Source: a virus. Taken from it: a stretch of 64,000 bases of DNA. The notes under the pieces are model-generated. The model worked only from the letters and a program-made list of their open reading frames with translations, did not search any database and was not told where the DNA came from. Below, one piece after another: positions 43,220 to 50,838 of this stretch. The first letter of the stretch is position 1; the number at the start of each line of letters is the position of its first letter. The stretch lies in IMG/VR virus record IMGVR_UViG_3300046542_000227, positions 203,321 to 267,320 of that record. One strand, 5' to 3'. Made by a program: the position numbers and the translations under genes.

Positions 43220-43444
43220 ATGAGTGACTTCTTTGAGATGCGTGCCATGCTAGACCGTAAGAACGCTGAGAAGCGTGAGAAGAAGCTTTGTGGTCGTGTC
43301 TACCAAGCAATCGTCGTAATGCTCCTGTGCGGCGCTGTAGGGCTTCACAGCGGTATTCGTGACCTCGAACAACCAGTCGGTTATGTAACTGAAGCTTTTT
43401 CTCAGCAAAAACAACTAGTTGTAACCTTTACACCCAACCCTTAA
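43220..43444 (+). CDS. Small membrane-anchored protein, 74 aa
   Basis: A charged N-terminal helix (RKNAEKREKKL) is followed by one hydrophobic segment (AIVVMLLCGAVGLHSG, about 32-47) and a short soluble tail. The N-in topology is likely from the basic flank. CGAGGCTGTA decides for ATG 43220. It is co-transcribed with the genes on both sides. Confidence 0.7.
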   Translation: MSDFFEMRAMLDRKNAEKREKKLCGRVYQAIVVMLLCGAVGLHSGIRDLEQPVGYVTEAFSQQKQLVVTFTPNP

Positions 43445-43459
43445 GCAAGAGGATTTACC

Positions 43460-43798
43460 ATGCAAGTTAAAATCGGTGGCTTCGCAGCATTCTGTATCGC
43501 CTGTGTTGTAGTGGGTGGTATCGAACGTATTACCAGTTCGATCTGTGTTTCCCGCATCGGTCGTGGGCGTAAGTTGCCTAAGCAATCGCTGTTCTGGAAA
43601 GAGTTGGCACACCAGGTCGAAGCGCTGCGTACGGAAACCCCGGACATCAGCATCGACGATCTGCGCACCAAGCTGAAAGAAAAGCTGTCGCCGCTGTATG
43701 AAAGCGCTCTGATGGAATGCGAAACACCAGAAGAGATCGAACGCTTCACCATGCAGTGGAACATGAAGCTGGAAGCACTCGGCGAACCGGCCAAGTAA
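43460..43798 (+). CDS. Small membrane-anchored protein, 112 aa
   Basis: An N-terminal hydrophobic segment (GFAAFCIACVVVGGIE, about 7-22) is followed by a charged, helical soluble part with optimised codons. Not recognised. CAAGAGGATTTACC precedes ATG 43460. It is the last gene before a terminator. Three of the genes in this island have such an anchor. Confidence 0.7.
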   Translation: MQVKIGGFAAFCIACVVVGGIERITSSICVSRIGRGRKLPKQSLFWKELAHQVEALRTETPDISIDDLRTKLKEKLSPLYESALMECETPEEIERFTMQWNMKLEALGEPAK

Positions 43799-43813
43799 TC
43801 CACTTCGATATAC

Positions 43814-43831
43814 CCCTGCCTTCGGGCAGGG
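43814..43831 (+). terminator. TTCG-loop terminator with T run
   Basis: CCCTGCC, TTCG loop, GGCAGGG (43814-43831), then TTTTATTCC. Confidence 0.85.
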
Positions 43832-43886
43832 TTTTATTCCTTGCACCCCTTTCTTTTATATCTAACTAAACCCGATGAGGCTTAAC

Positions 43887-44285
43887 ATGATGCGTAACCA
43901 CCCTACACTCCCGCTGTCCTCTGGCGATACCCTGATTGCTAAAGCTGAGATGGCATGCAGCTTTGCAGCACTCGGTGAAGGTAACTGGTCTGAATGGCGT
44001 TTCGGTGACCACGTTGGTCTGTGCTATGCAACCGACACCTACTGCGTATTCTTCAACGCTAACGGTCAAGCGTTCACTGGTAGCTTCAGTGTGTTTGCCG
44101 ACAGCAAATGGAAAGCTAAGTTCATGGACTTGGCCACCCGGATGCACTACAGGCAACTGGACCTCATGCCCCTGTTCGAATGCATGAACCAGTTGACGAT
44201 TATCGAGGGTAGCTGTAAACTCGATGACGCTGTACTGGATACCTTCCGTAACGAACTCATTGATCACATCAAAGGAATGCAATAA
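43887..44285 (+). CDS. Hypothetical protein, 132 aa
   Basis: A soluble alpha/beta protein with a central beta stretch (YCVFFNANGQAFTGSFSVF) and a helical end. Not recognised. GATGAGG (43874-43880) is the ribosome site and favours ATG 43887 over ATG 43875, which lies within it. TTTATATCTAAC at 43855-43866 may be a weak promoter. Its stop TAA touches the next ATG. Confidence 0.7.
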   Translation: MMRNHPTLPLSSGDTLIAKAEMACSFAALGEGNWSEWRFGDHVGLCYATDTYCVFFNANGQAFTGSFSVFADSKWKAKFMDLATRMHYRQLDLMPLFECMNQLTIIEGSCKLDDAVLDTFRNELIDHIKGMQ

Positions 44286-44615
44286 ATGAACTGGTACGCA
44301 ATCATGCTGTTTATGTTGTTCTCGCCAATCGGCTGGATCATCTGCGGTGTGCTGTTGGCAATCTTTATCTTCGCCAACCTGAAGTTCAACATGGCTGTCA
44401 ATGTCTCACGCCGGATCCTGCAGCCTATCGATCCCGATGATCCACATCCAGCAGACACCATGGCCTTCATGCGCAAACATCTGGAAGACAGTGGTATCAA
44501 CCGGAACAAGCGGTTCTGGTTTACCATCCTCGCTACATCGGGCATTGCCCTGATCGTGGTGCTGGGTTTCCCAATGCTCTGCACATTCACTAGCTTCACC
44601 ACCTACTGCCCTTAA
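44286..44615 (+). CDS. Two-helix membrane protein, 109 aa
   Basis: Hydrophobic segments at about 4-31 (IMLFMLFSPIGWIICGVLLA...) and 82-102 (FTILATSGIALIVVLGFPML) flank a charged loop of ~50 residues (IDPDDPHPADTMAFMRKHL). It therefore spans the membrane twice with a sizeable loop. It is coupled to the previous gene and closed by a strong bidirectional terminator at the end of the early-type island. Confidence 0.75.
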   Translation: MNWYAIMLFMLFSPIGWIICGVLLAIFIFANLKFNMAVNVSRRILQPIDPDDPHPADTMAFMRKHLEDSGINRNKRFWFTILATSGIALIVVLGFPMLCTFTSFTTYCP

Positions 44616-44626
44616 CGACATAAAGC

Positions 44627-44646
44627 CCCCTCCCACTCGGGAGGGG
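44627..44646. terminator. Bidirectional terminator between convergent genes
   Basis: CCCCTCCC/GGGAGGGG around ACTC, flanked by GACATAAAG and CCTATGCCGCTTTTTT. It separates gene ends at 44615 (+) and 44667 (-). Confidence 0.8.
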
Positions 44647-44666
44647 CCTATGCCGCTTTTTTCTTT

Positions 44667-45725
44667 TTACTTCTGCAGGACTTGTTCCAGGTAAACAATC
44701 AACGCCTCACCCAGACCACTCATGCGTTCCACGAGGTTGGTCAGGAAGTAGCTGTTGTTGGCCTCGAAGATCTCCATCGCCCAGTTGGAGTTCGACAACT
44801 CAGTGTCGACCTGGTCGTAGTCGTAGTAACCACGAATCGGTGGATCAGTGAAGTCGAAACCATAGGCGTAGTCATCGCTGTAGATCTCGATGGCCGCAAA
44901 CGTCTCACACAGAGCCCGCAGCTCTTTAACGATTGCGGTCAGCTCTGCCTTCGATGGGAACGGCAGGGTAACTTCAGTGCTACTGTCGATCTGGGCAGGG
45001 AGATAGCTGAACTCCCCTTTACCGGTCGATGCGCTCTTGTCGAGGAATGGTTGCTTACCCCAACCCATGAACACATGAGACACTTCAGTCCACTTACCAG
45101 CCAGCCCGTCAGTTTGCTTGGCATTGATCGACTTGATCAGCGCAGCGAACTCGTCAGGCTTGTCATCATTACCCATGAACGGTTTGAATGCATTGTCAAT
45201 ACTAGCCATGAACCTGGCTTGATTGTCGAGTTCAGGCTTGGCCTTACTGAAGACACCTTTATAGTTAACGGTGTCAGCTTTGATCTGAGCAGCCAAAGCA
45301 CCTTGGCCTTTGAAGAATGGGGCGTAACGCTTAGCGATCGTTACAGAGCCTTCACGGTCCTCGTAGGCGGCCAGCAGTCCTTCGACCTCGGAGTCCAGCC
45401 AGTTAAGGCGCTGCCAGAATGGTACGTCTTCTTTCTTGGACACGGCTTCCTTGGTTTTACCCGTGAGGAAGTTCTTGATCGCCGACAGCAAACCTTCCAT
45501 CGAGACGACACGCTTGTTCAGGTCTTCGCCTTGTTGGTAGTCTTCTACCGACACCATCGAAGAGAACCCGCCGAGGATATTGTCAGCGACAGCATTGAAG
45601 CGTACGATCTCAGCGTACTGCTCCAGACCCAGACCACGACGACGCAGGCGATAACCTACGGTCAGGTGTTTTTGAAGACGACTCAGCTGGTCTTTAGCCA
45701 GAGCCACTTCTGCAGATTGTTTCAT
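44667..45725 (-). CDS. Inner-body-like virion protein, 352 aa
   Basis: SMVSVEDYQQ (S-V-E near residue 60) and RVVSMEGL (S-M-E near 75) are prohead-protease-type sites, and the second is followed by a helix (SAIKNFLTGKTKEAV). The body is helical with an acidic, Tyr-rich C-terminal part. The layout matches the 28825-34213 family, although it lies apart from it on the other strand. CTAGGAGTGGCT on the - strand is a strong site for ATG 45725; the frame extends 16 codons further without one. Likely an internal capsid protein. Confidence 0.7.
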   Translation of the reverse strand: MKQSAEVALAKDQLSRLQKHLTVGYRLRRRGLGLEQYAEIVRFNAVADNILGGFSSMVSVEDYQQGEDLNKRVVSMEGLLSAIKNFLTGKTKEAVSKKEDVPFWQRLNWLDSEVEGLLAAYEDREGSVTIAKRYAPFFKGQGALAAQIKADTVNYKGVFSKAKPELDNQARFMASIDNAFKPFMGNDDKPDEFAALIKSINAKQTDGLAGKWTEVSHVFMGWGKQPFLDKSASTGKGEFSYLPAQIDSSTEVTLPFPSKAELTAIVKELRALCETFAAIEIYSDDYAYGFDFTDPPIRGYYDYDQVDTELSNSNWAMEIFEANNSYFLTNLVERMSGLGEALIVYLEQVLQK

Positions 45726-45772
45726 AGCCACTCCTAGTGTATACCGATTTACATACGATTGATGGCATAGCA

Positions 45773-45792
45773 CCCGCCCGGTTAGGGGCGGG
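45773..45792. terminator. Hairpin terminator
   Basis: CCCGCCC/GGGCGGG around the loop GGTTAG, followed by CTTTATGCCGC. The same loop occurs at 58173-58192. Confidence 0.7.
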
Positions 45793-45803
45793 CTTTATGC
45801 CGC

Positions 45804-46124
45804 TTAACGGAAGTCCGCAAAGATGACTGTAGGACCAACCGCTTCATAACGTACGTAGCTGTGCGCCGCCGTCATGATCGGTTGCATGATGATGAAGAAC
45901 AACAAACCACAGTGCTGAGACAACCAGCGCTCAATACACTCGATCTCTTTAACCACCATTCCACTGTACTGCAGTTCGAACTGCAACTTGGCTTCCTGGA
46001 AGAACGTCGGCATGTTGTCTTGCTTAATGTAGACGTACACAGGTTTCCGTAGATCACGGTGACGCTTCTGATGATCCAGATGCGCCAGTAACTCCTTTAC
46101 AAACGATTCGTACGGTCTTGTCAT
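45804..46124 (-). CDS. Hypothetical protein, 106 aa
   Basis: A basic, helical N-terminal half (KELLAHLDHQKRHRDLRKP) and a hydrophobic C-terminal part (CGLLFFIIMQPIM, ~72-84). No recognised family. It starts at ATG 46124, directly at the end of the upstream helicase gene (stop 46125), so the two are coupled. It might be a helicase accessory or loader-like protein by position only. Confidence 0.7.
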   Translation of the reverse strand: MTRPYESFVKELLAHLDHQKRHRDLRKPVYVYIKQDNMPTFFQEAKLQFELQYSGMVVKEIECIERWLSQHCGLLFFIIMQPIMTAAHSYVRYEAVGPTVIFADFR

Positions 46125-47663
46125 TTAAGCTGCTTCCCACCATGGTGATTCATCATCGGAACCCATACGTCCGCCGCCAGGCATGGCCACACTGCGATCT
46201 TCACCATCGACGTCCCAAGGGATAGTACCGATGATTTCAAATGGCAGTACGCAATACTGATCTTTCTCGGACGTTACGGTGTTACGGTGCTTACCACGAG
46301 CAATAGTCAAGTACGCTTTGCCATTAACGCGTACGATGTGGATCATGATTTCCAGATCCGGTTCTTGGCCCAGACGACGACAGCCGTCATAGTAACCTTT
46401 GTTGGCAATGTTGCGGACAAAGTCATCTACGTTCTCACGGGTCATTTGCAGCGCATCAGACGACAGCTGATGTGGCGACAGGAACGTGATACCGCGAGGT
46501 GAGGTGTAGTTACGGATACGACGGAACAACAGACGAATATCGTCACCGGCTACCTTGGCTTCCAAACCAGTCTTCGGCAACATGTTCAGGTAGTCGACAA
46601 TCAACATCTGGATTTCGTAGCCTTCAGCGATCAGGCCATCCAGGTGAGTAGTCAACGACGCAGCAGAGAATTCGGTTGGATCGAAACGATCCATCCGTAC
46701 TTCAAAGCCAGTTTCCCGCAGACGTGCCGACACATAAGCCGAAGCTTCTTGAATGTCGATCATGTCATCCAGTACGGGTTGCCCGGTGTCGTTCTCCTTA
46801 AGATACTTGTAGACCCAGAGCAGGTTATCTGACGCCTCGTTCTCGAAGGTGATGAACTGGATCAGTGGCTTACGGGTCACATCGCGCATAACTGGTTTGT
46901 TGAACAAACAGAAATGTACGAACAGCGACAACATAAAGCCAGACTTAAAGTTGTGCTGCAGACCACCGACGATCCCGAACTCACCGCGCTTGAGTGCGCC
47001 GATCTTGCCGAGCATGCGGTTGAGTGCTTGCCAACCTGTACGGAAGGCACCATCAGTCGATAGCAATGCTTTAACAGCACCGAACTGTTCTTCTAGACTG
47101 GAGATATCTGAGAAGTCCATGCCACCCATTTGAGCCGGGTGGGTCATCCGCTCACGAGCAGTAACGTAAGGTTCCAGGCGTTGACCCATCTCTGCGATTT
47201 CAGAGACGACGTCACTAATAGCTGTCCGCTTGAAGGTCAGCTTGTGATGGTATTCTTTGAGGATACTGGTGATCTTCTCCTCATTAAGGTAGGCCGAGAG
47301 CTTACGACGGTACGAGTGGATACGCTTGACGATCTCATCAGGCGAAGCAAACGTTTCGGTCAGAGCAATAGCCAACGCTTCGTAAAGGTATTCTTCTTCA
47401 CGGCAAGCAACCTTAAGTTGCTGCAGGATTTCCGTGTCGGTAGGAAAGTCTTCGACTCGTTGTGCACAGAGCCAGATAACAATCTTGTAGACCTCAGTGA
47501 AGATCTGACGACCGCTGTCAATGTCGACGGTCACGTCAGGCTGAGGAATAGAGTTGACGATCTCGGTGATGACACCGGTGGATGCAGATGTAGCCACCCC
47601 AGGACGATGTTCGAGGCACAACAAGCTAATGCATTGGATTAGTAGCTGCTTAGGTGTAAACAT
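46125..47663 (-). CDS. DnaB-like replicative helicase
   Basis: A 512-residue protein: N-terminal helical domain, then a RecA-like core from about residue 205. GEFGIVGGLQHNFKS (228-241) sits where Walker A belongs, but the usual third glycine is replaced (F239 before K240 S241). ITFENEASDNL (271-281) matches the SLEM-type catalytic Glu segment. MLIVDYLNML (353-362) is Walker B with D357. LSPHQLS is the H4-like sensor. These are the marks of the hexameric 5'-3' replication-fork helicase (phiKZ gp203 is the likely counterpart). It starts at ATG 47663, opposite a divergent promoter region. Confidence 0.8.
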   Translation of the reverse strand: MFTPKQLLIQCISLLCLEHRPGVATSASTGVITEIVNSIPQPDVTVDIDSGRQIFTEVYKIVIWLCAQRVEDFPTDTEILQQLKVACREEEYLYEALAIALTETFASPDEIVKRIHSYRRKLSAYLNEEKITSILKEYHHKLTFKRTAISDVVSEIAEMGQRLEPYVTARERMTHPAQMGGMDFSDISSLEEQFGAVKALLSTDGAFRTGWQALNRMLGKIGALKRGEFGIVGGLQHNFKSGFMLSLFVHFCLFNKPVMRDVTRKPLIQFITFENEASDNLLWVYKYLKENDTGQPVLDDMIDIQEASAYVSARLRETGFEVRMDRFDPTEFSAASLTTHLDGLIAEGYEIQMLIVDYLNMLPKTGLEAKVAGDDIRLLFRRIRNYTSPRGITFLSPHQLSSDALQMTRENVDDFVRNIANKGYYDGCRRLGQEPDLEIMIHIVRVNGKAYLTIARGKHRNTVTSEKDQYCVLPFEIIGTIPWDVDGEDRSVAMPGGGRMGSDDESPWWEAA

Positions 47664-47726
47664 TGATGATTAATCCGTGACCGAGGTTTTTACTAACGTA
47701 TCATGTACCGTGACTGTATTGTTTTG

Positions 47727-47744
47727 TGAAGTCTATATTTGTAT
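47727..47744 (+). promoter_or_regulatory. Putative early-type phage promoter
   Basis: TGAAGTCTATATTTGTAT, 67 bases before ATG 47794, in the AT-rich divergent gap between the DnaB-like helicase and a + strand gene. Confidence 0.5.
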
Positions 47745-47793
47745 GAAGGTTTTGACACCCCAAGAAACCTATGATGCCCTCAGGTGAACGCGA

Positions 47794-48303
47794 ATGACTA
47801 CGTTAGTGGTTGTACCGAAAGACGTCGCCGCCGTCATTGAAGGTCAAGGTTTGAACTTTGATCTCTTCAAAGATACCAACAGTATGTTGAAGTATCTGTC
47901 CGCTGCTGACGTAGCTGACATCGTGATTGCGTCGAACGATTTCCCCTTCGATTACGGTTCCATGTTTACTATTGATATGGAACAGAACCTGCATGCCTAC
48001 TTGCAGGCAAATGAAAATGCCGATAAAGCGCGCCGGATTCAGAGCCGTCTCGAAACAGCCAAACTGAAGTTTGCTGAGGAAGTAGATAGCTTTGTGTCGT
48101 CGTATCAGCTTTATAGTGTAGACGAGAAGCTATGGGTTGCGGTGCAGCAGAGGCAGCACATCGGTGATAGCGATCCTAAACAGCTCCTCCTGAAAGCGAA
48201 CAGCGGATTCTTCGATTCGTTGATTGCTCAAGCATTGCATACTACATCCTTTGAGAAAGTGTGCACCACAAACCTGTTCAACGATTATTTGAACTCGCTC
48301 TGA
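47794..48303 (+). CDS. Hypothetical protein, 169 aa
   Basis: A soluble, helical protein of unknown function. It is a single gene with an early-type promoter motif upstream, just before the major capsid gene. Its codon use is less biased than the capsid gene, so it is probably expressed separately. The following 90 bases hold CACACTTATGTGT and GCTTAAGC hairpin-like repeats but no clear terminator. Confidence 0.7.
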   Translation: MTTLVVVPKDVAAVIEGQGLNFDLFKDTNSMLKYLSAADVADIVIASNDFPFDYGSMFTIDMEQNLHAYLQANENADKARRIQSRLETAKLKFAEEVDSFVSSYQLYSVDEKLWVAVQQRQHIGDSDPKQLLLKANSGFFDSLIAQALHTTSFEKVCTTNLFNDYLNSL

Positions 48304-48391
48304 TTCGCACACTTATGTGTATGGGTTAGTGCGCATTTAGGTAACCCTGCTTAAGCAGCAAACAGAAAACTCCTCTATAGGGAACCGTTCC

Positions 48392-50617
48392 ATGGAAAAC
48401 ATCAAGCAACTGTTCGCACAGCGCCAGAAAGTTGGTGCTCAATTCAACGTCAAAGCTCTGGTAGAAAACCTGGAAGCCTCGATCGTTGCCGCTGGCTCGG
48501 GCCTGCGCATTCAGCCAGAAATGGCAGAGCGCGTTTCGCAGGAAGACTTCGGTTCTTCCGACGTTAAAGACAAGATGGTCAACGTGTACGAAGAGCTGTC
48601 TCGCTCTCTGGCCACCCTGGGCTTCGAATCGTACAACGCCGACCGTGGTGAAGACGCCGCTCGCATCAGCGACAACATGGCTACCGCTGCCACCATGGGC
48701 CTGTTCGGTGCTTCGAACGAATCCGCGTACAAGAAAGCTCTGCTGGCTTCGACCCGTTCGATCAGCTCCAGCGACAAGAACGTCATCGTTTCCCGTGGCC
48801 AGATGGTCGGCGCTGCCGGTTCCATCCCTGCTTTCGGCGAAGGCGTCTCCCTGGAAAACTACAACGAGAAGTCCAGCCGTGACTTCCGTATCGTTACCGC
48901 GGCCTACAACCTGAGCTCCTCGCGTCAGGATGCGTTCGCTGAAGCGATCTACCGCACCACCCTGATCAATGCTCAGGAAGGCGGCGCTGTTCAAATCGTG
49001 CCTTACGTGGCACTGATGAAAGACGTATACCACAAGACCACTGGCGCCAAGATGGACACCCAGGAAGTCAACGTGGTCGACGCCTACCGCGATCCTTCGA
49101 TCCTGGACCAAGAAAGCACCATGCTGATCCCGGCCGTTGCTGCCGGTAACACCGCCAACTTCGTAGCTGCTGGCGACGTCGCCGTTGCTCCGAAAGTCGA
49201 CGAGCGTGGCCACAGCTACAACACCGCTCCGCTGAAAATGGGCGCGAAGTTCGATCTGATCGGTATCTCCAACCACAACGCCCTGGTTGCTGGCGGCGTG
49301 CTGGACATCTCCGACACCATCGACCCAGCCGGTTCCATGAAGAACCTGTACATCAAGGCTGTTGGTAACGGCACCGAGCCTAGCCAGGTCCTGAAGTTCA
49401 AAACCGACAAGCTGCCTACCGCTACCTTCGTTCCGAAGCTGGTTGGTGACACTCGTCAAATCGCTGTTAGCTTCGAATCCGAGAAGCTGAAAGTGGTTGG
49501 TTCGACTCGCGGCGTGGGCGGCGGTACTCTGGAAGCGATCACCGCTCTGGACGCAGCCAAGTACACCCTGCACCTGGGCATCAAAGTCGACGGTTCGGTC
49601 TCGGTATCCCGTGGCCAGTGCCAGTTCATCTCCGGCCCTGTGGTCGTTGAAGGCATCGTTGACGAAGACGGCGTAGCAATCGACCACACCACTGGTGCGG
49701 GCGCTGCTCTGGTTGCCAAGCTCGGCGCTCTGACCGCTATCGGTTACGACCTCGACGCTCGCTTCACCAACACGAACAAACGTAAACGCGGTCAGCTTCT
49801 GCAGACCCGCGCCGTTCAGTTCCGTTACCCGATCTGGATGCACAGCCCAGTAACCCTGCTGCTGTCCACCATGGACGAGCAAGGCCCAGGCGAAGTTGCC
49901 CGCGCCCTGACCGTGGTAACCGACATCCGTAACAGCGCCAACGCTGTAACGGCTGCTCTGAACTACGTTGCTCAGCTGAAAGAAGTGGTTGGCGACAGCG
50001 CTGCTATCGCTGAGTTCGGCGACGTCGAAGGTGCTCTGAGCATCATGATGCGTCCGACCTACCGTTACTTCAAGCTGGACCTGACCGATGGTCGTCTCGA
50101 CACCATCCGTTCGGGCGACCGCTGGAACGACGTTACCGCTGCAATCCTCAACACCATCAAAGGCCTGCTGTTCCCGGCCTACCGTGATTCGAACATCGAA
50201 TCCGTGTTCCAGGTGGTGTCGGGTAACATCGACGAGAAGCCGAAGTTCCTGATCTGCACCGATCGCGAAATCGCGAACTACCTGCAGGAAGTCGGCGATA
50301 ACCGTACTCTGGGTGCTTACCTGAAGTACGACGTTGTTGCTACCAACAACAAGAAGTTCGACGGCAAGATCCTCGTGATCCCAACCCGTGAGAACCCAGG
50401 CGAGAACGACGTTCTGAGCTGGGGTCAGTTCTTCTTCGTACCAACCATCGTCGGCGACATGCCGATCGCTCGTGATGGCCAGACCTCCCGCGAAATCACC
50501 GCGGTACCGTTCAACCGTCACGTCAACAACATTCCGTTCGCAATCGAGATCGACGTTGTCGGCCTGCGCGACGTAATGTCCAGCTCCATGTACAACGTTC
50601 TGCTGCAACAGCCTTGA
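48392..50617 (+). CDS. Major capsid protein, phiKZ gp120 type
   Basis: At 741 residues it is nearly the length of phiKZ gp120 (747). It has an N-terminal propeptide of ~155 residues with S-x-E sites at RVSQEDF (S49-E51) and GVSLENY (S153-E155). Cutting after E155 would leave a mature HK97-fold protein of about 586 residues, as in phiKZ, where the prohead protease removes a similar propeptide. The body is beta-rich, with a long middle domain and a C-terminal ...RDVMSSSMYNVLLQQP. Codons are almost all C/G-ending, fitting very high expression. TATAGGGAACCG precedes the ATG. The TATG at 48317 may be part of a late promoter. A structured RNA and a terminator follow. Confidence 0.85.
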   Translation: MENIKQLFAQRQKVGAQFNVKALVENLEASIVAAGSGLRIQPEMAERVSQEDFGSSDVKDKMVNVYEELSRSLATLGFESYNADRGEDAARISDNMATAATMGLFGASNESAYKKALLASTRSISSSDKNVIVSRGQMVGAAGSIPAFGEGVSLENYNEKSSRDFRIVTAAYNLSSSRQDAFAEAIYRTTLINAQEGGAVQIVPYVALMKDVYHKTTGAKMDTQEVNVVDAYRDPSILDQESTMLIPAVAAGNTANFVAAGDVAVAPKVDERGHSYNTAPLKMGAKFDLIGISNHNALVAGGVLDISDTIDPAGSMKNLYIKAVGNGTEPSQVLKFKTDKLPTATFVPKLVGDTRQIAVSFESEKLKVVGSTRGVGGGTLEAITALDAAKYTLHLGIKVDGSVSVSRGQCQFISGPVVVEGIVDEDGVAIDHTTGAGAALVAKLGALTAIGYDLDARFTNTNKRKRGQLLQTRAVQFRYPIWMHSPVTLLLSTMDEQGPGEVARALTVVTDIRNSANAVTAALNYVAQLKEVVGDSAAIAEFGDVEGALSIMMRPTYRYFKLDLTDGRLDTIRSGDRWNDVTAAILNTIKGLLFPAYRDSNIESVFQVVSGNIDEKPKFLICTDREIANYLQEVGDNRTLGAYLKYDVVATNNKKFDGKILVIPTRENPGENDVLSWGQFFFVPTIVGDMPIARDGQTSREITAVPFNRHVNNIPFAIEIDVVGLRDVMSSSMYNVLLQQP

Positions 50618-50643
50618 AGTAATAGGGCCCGCCCCCGGATCCT

Positions 50644-50710
50644 CGAAGACGGAAGTCTACGGTTTCTAGAGGGCGGCGTACCTAGAAGGCAGGAGTAGCA
50701 CGGAGTGCTG
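50644..50710 (+). ncRNA. Three-hairpin, GGA-rich structured RNA after the capsid gene
   Basis: Three consecutive hairpins: AGAC-GGAA-GTCT (50647-50658, extendable by C-G/G-C pairs), TTCTAG...CTAGAA (50664-50687), and AGCAC-GGA-GTGCT (50697-50709). Two loops present GGA after AC. The 106 bases 50637-50742 hold six GGA in total. This is the pattern of RsmA/CsrA-binding RNAs of Pseudomonas. A terminator hairpin at 50717-50757 ends the transcript. Whether it is a separate RNA or the capsid mRNA tail cannot be told. Confidence 0.45.
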
Positions 50711-50716
50711 GAACAA

Positions 50717-50757
50717 CATAAAGCCCCCGGCCCTGCAATGGAGTCGGGGGCTTTATG
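50717..50757 (+). terminator. Strong terminator after the capsid transcript
   Basis: CATAAAGCCCCCG (50717-50729) pairs with CGGGGGCTTTATG (50745-50757), a 13-bp perfect stem with a 15-base loop that carries one more GGA. Confidence 0.85.
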
Positions 50758-50774
50758 CCGCATTTCAAAGTAAA

Positions 50775-50790
50775 TAGAGATATATATCAT
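50775..50790 (+). promoter_or_regulatory. Putative early-type phage promoter
   Basis: TAGAGATATATATCAT then TCCGGTGA, 64 bases before ATG 50839. It shares TATATCA(C/T)TCCGGTGA with the copy at 39768. Confidence 0.55.
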
Positions 50791-50838
50791 TCCGGTGACC
50801 CTCTGCCTATTAAACGGCATCAACTTTAGGATTGCATC

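Noticed and set aside
43853-43866. Another copy of the early promoter motif before 43887
   Set aside because: It has TTTATATCTAAC but lacks TGAG and lies only about 26 bases from the start codon; too weak to list.
48326-50608. A 760-codon open frame on the - strand across the capsid gene
   Set aside because: It is a shadow of the strongly biased + strand codons; it has no ribosome site and covers the capsid gene almost exactly.
50618-50717. A tRNA after the capsid gene
   Set aside because: Hairpins are present, but there is no T-loop TTCGA, no anticodon arm geometry and no CCA-proximal acceptor stem.
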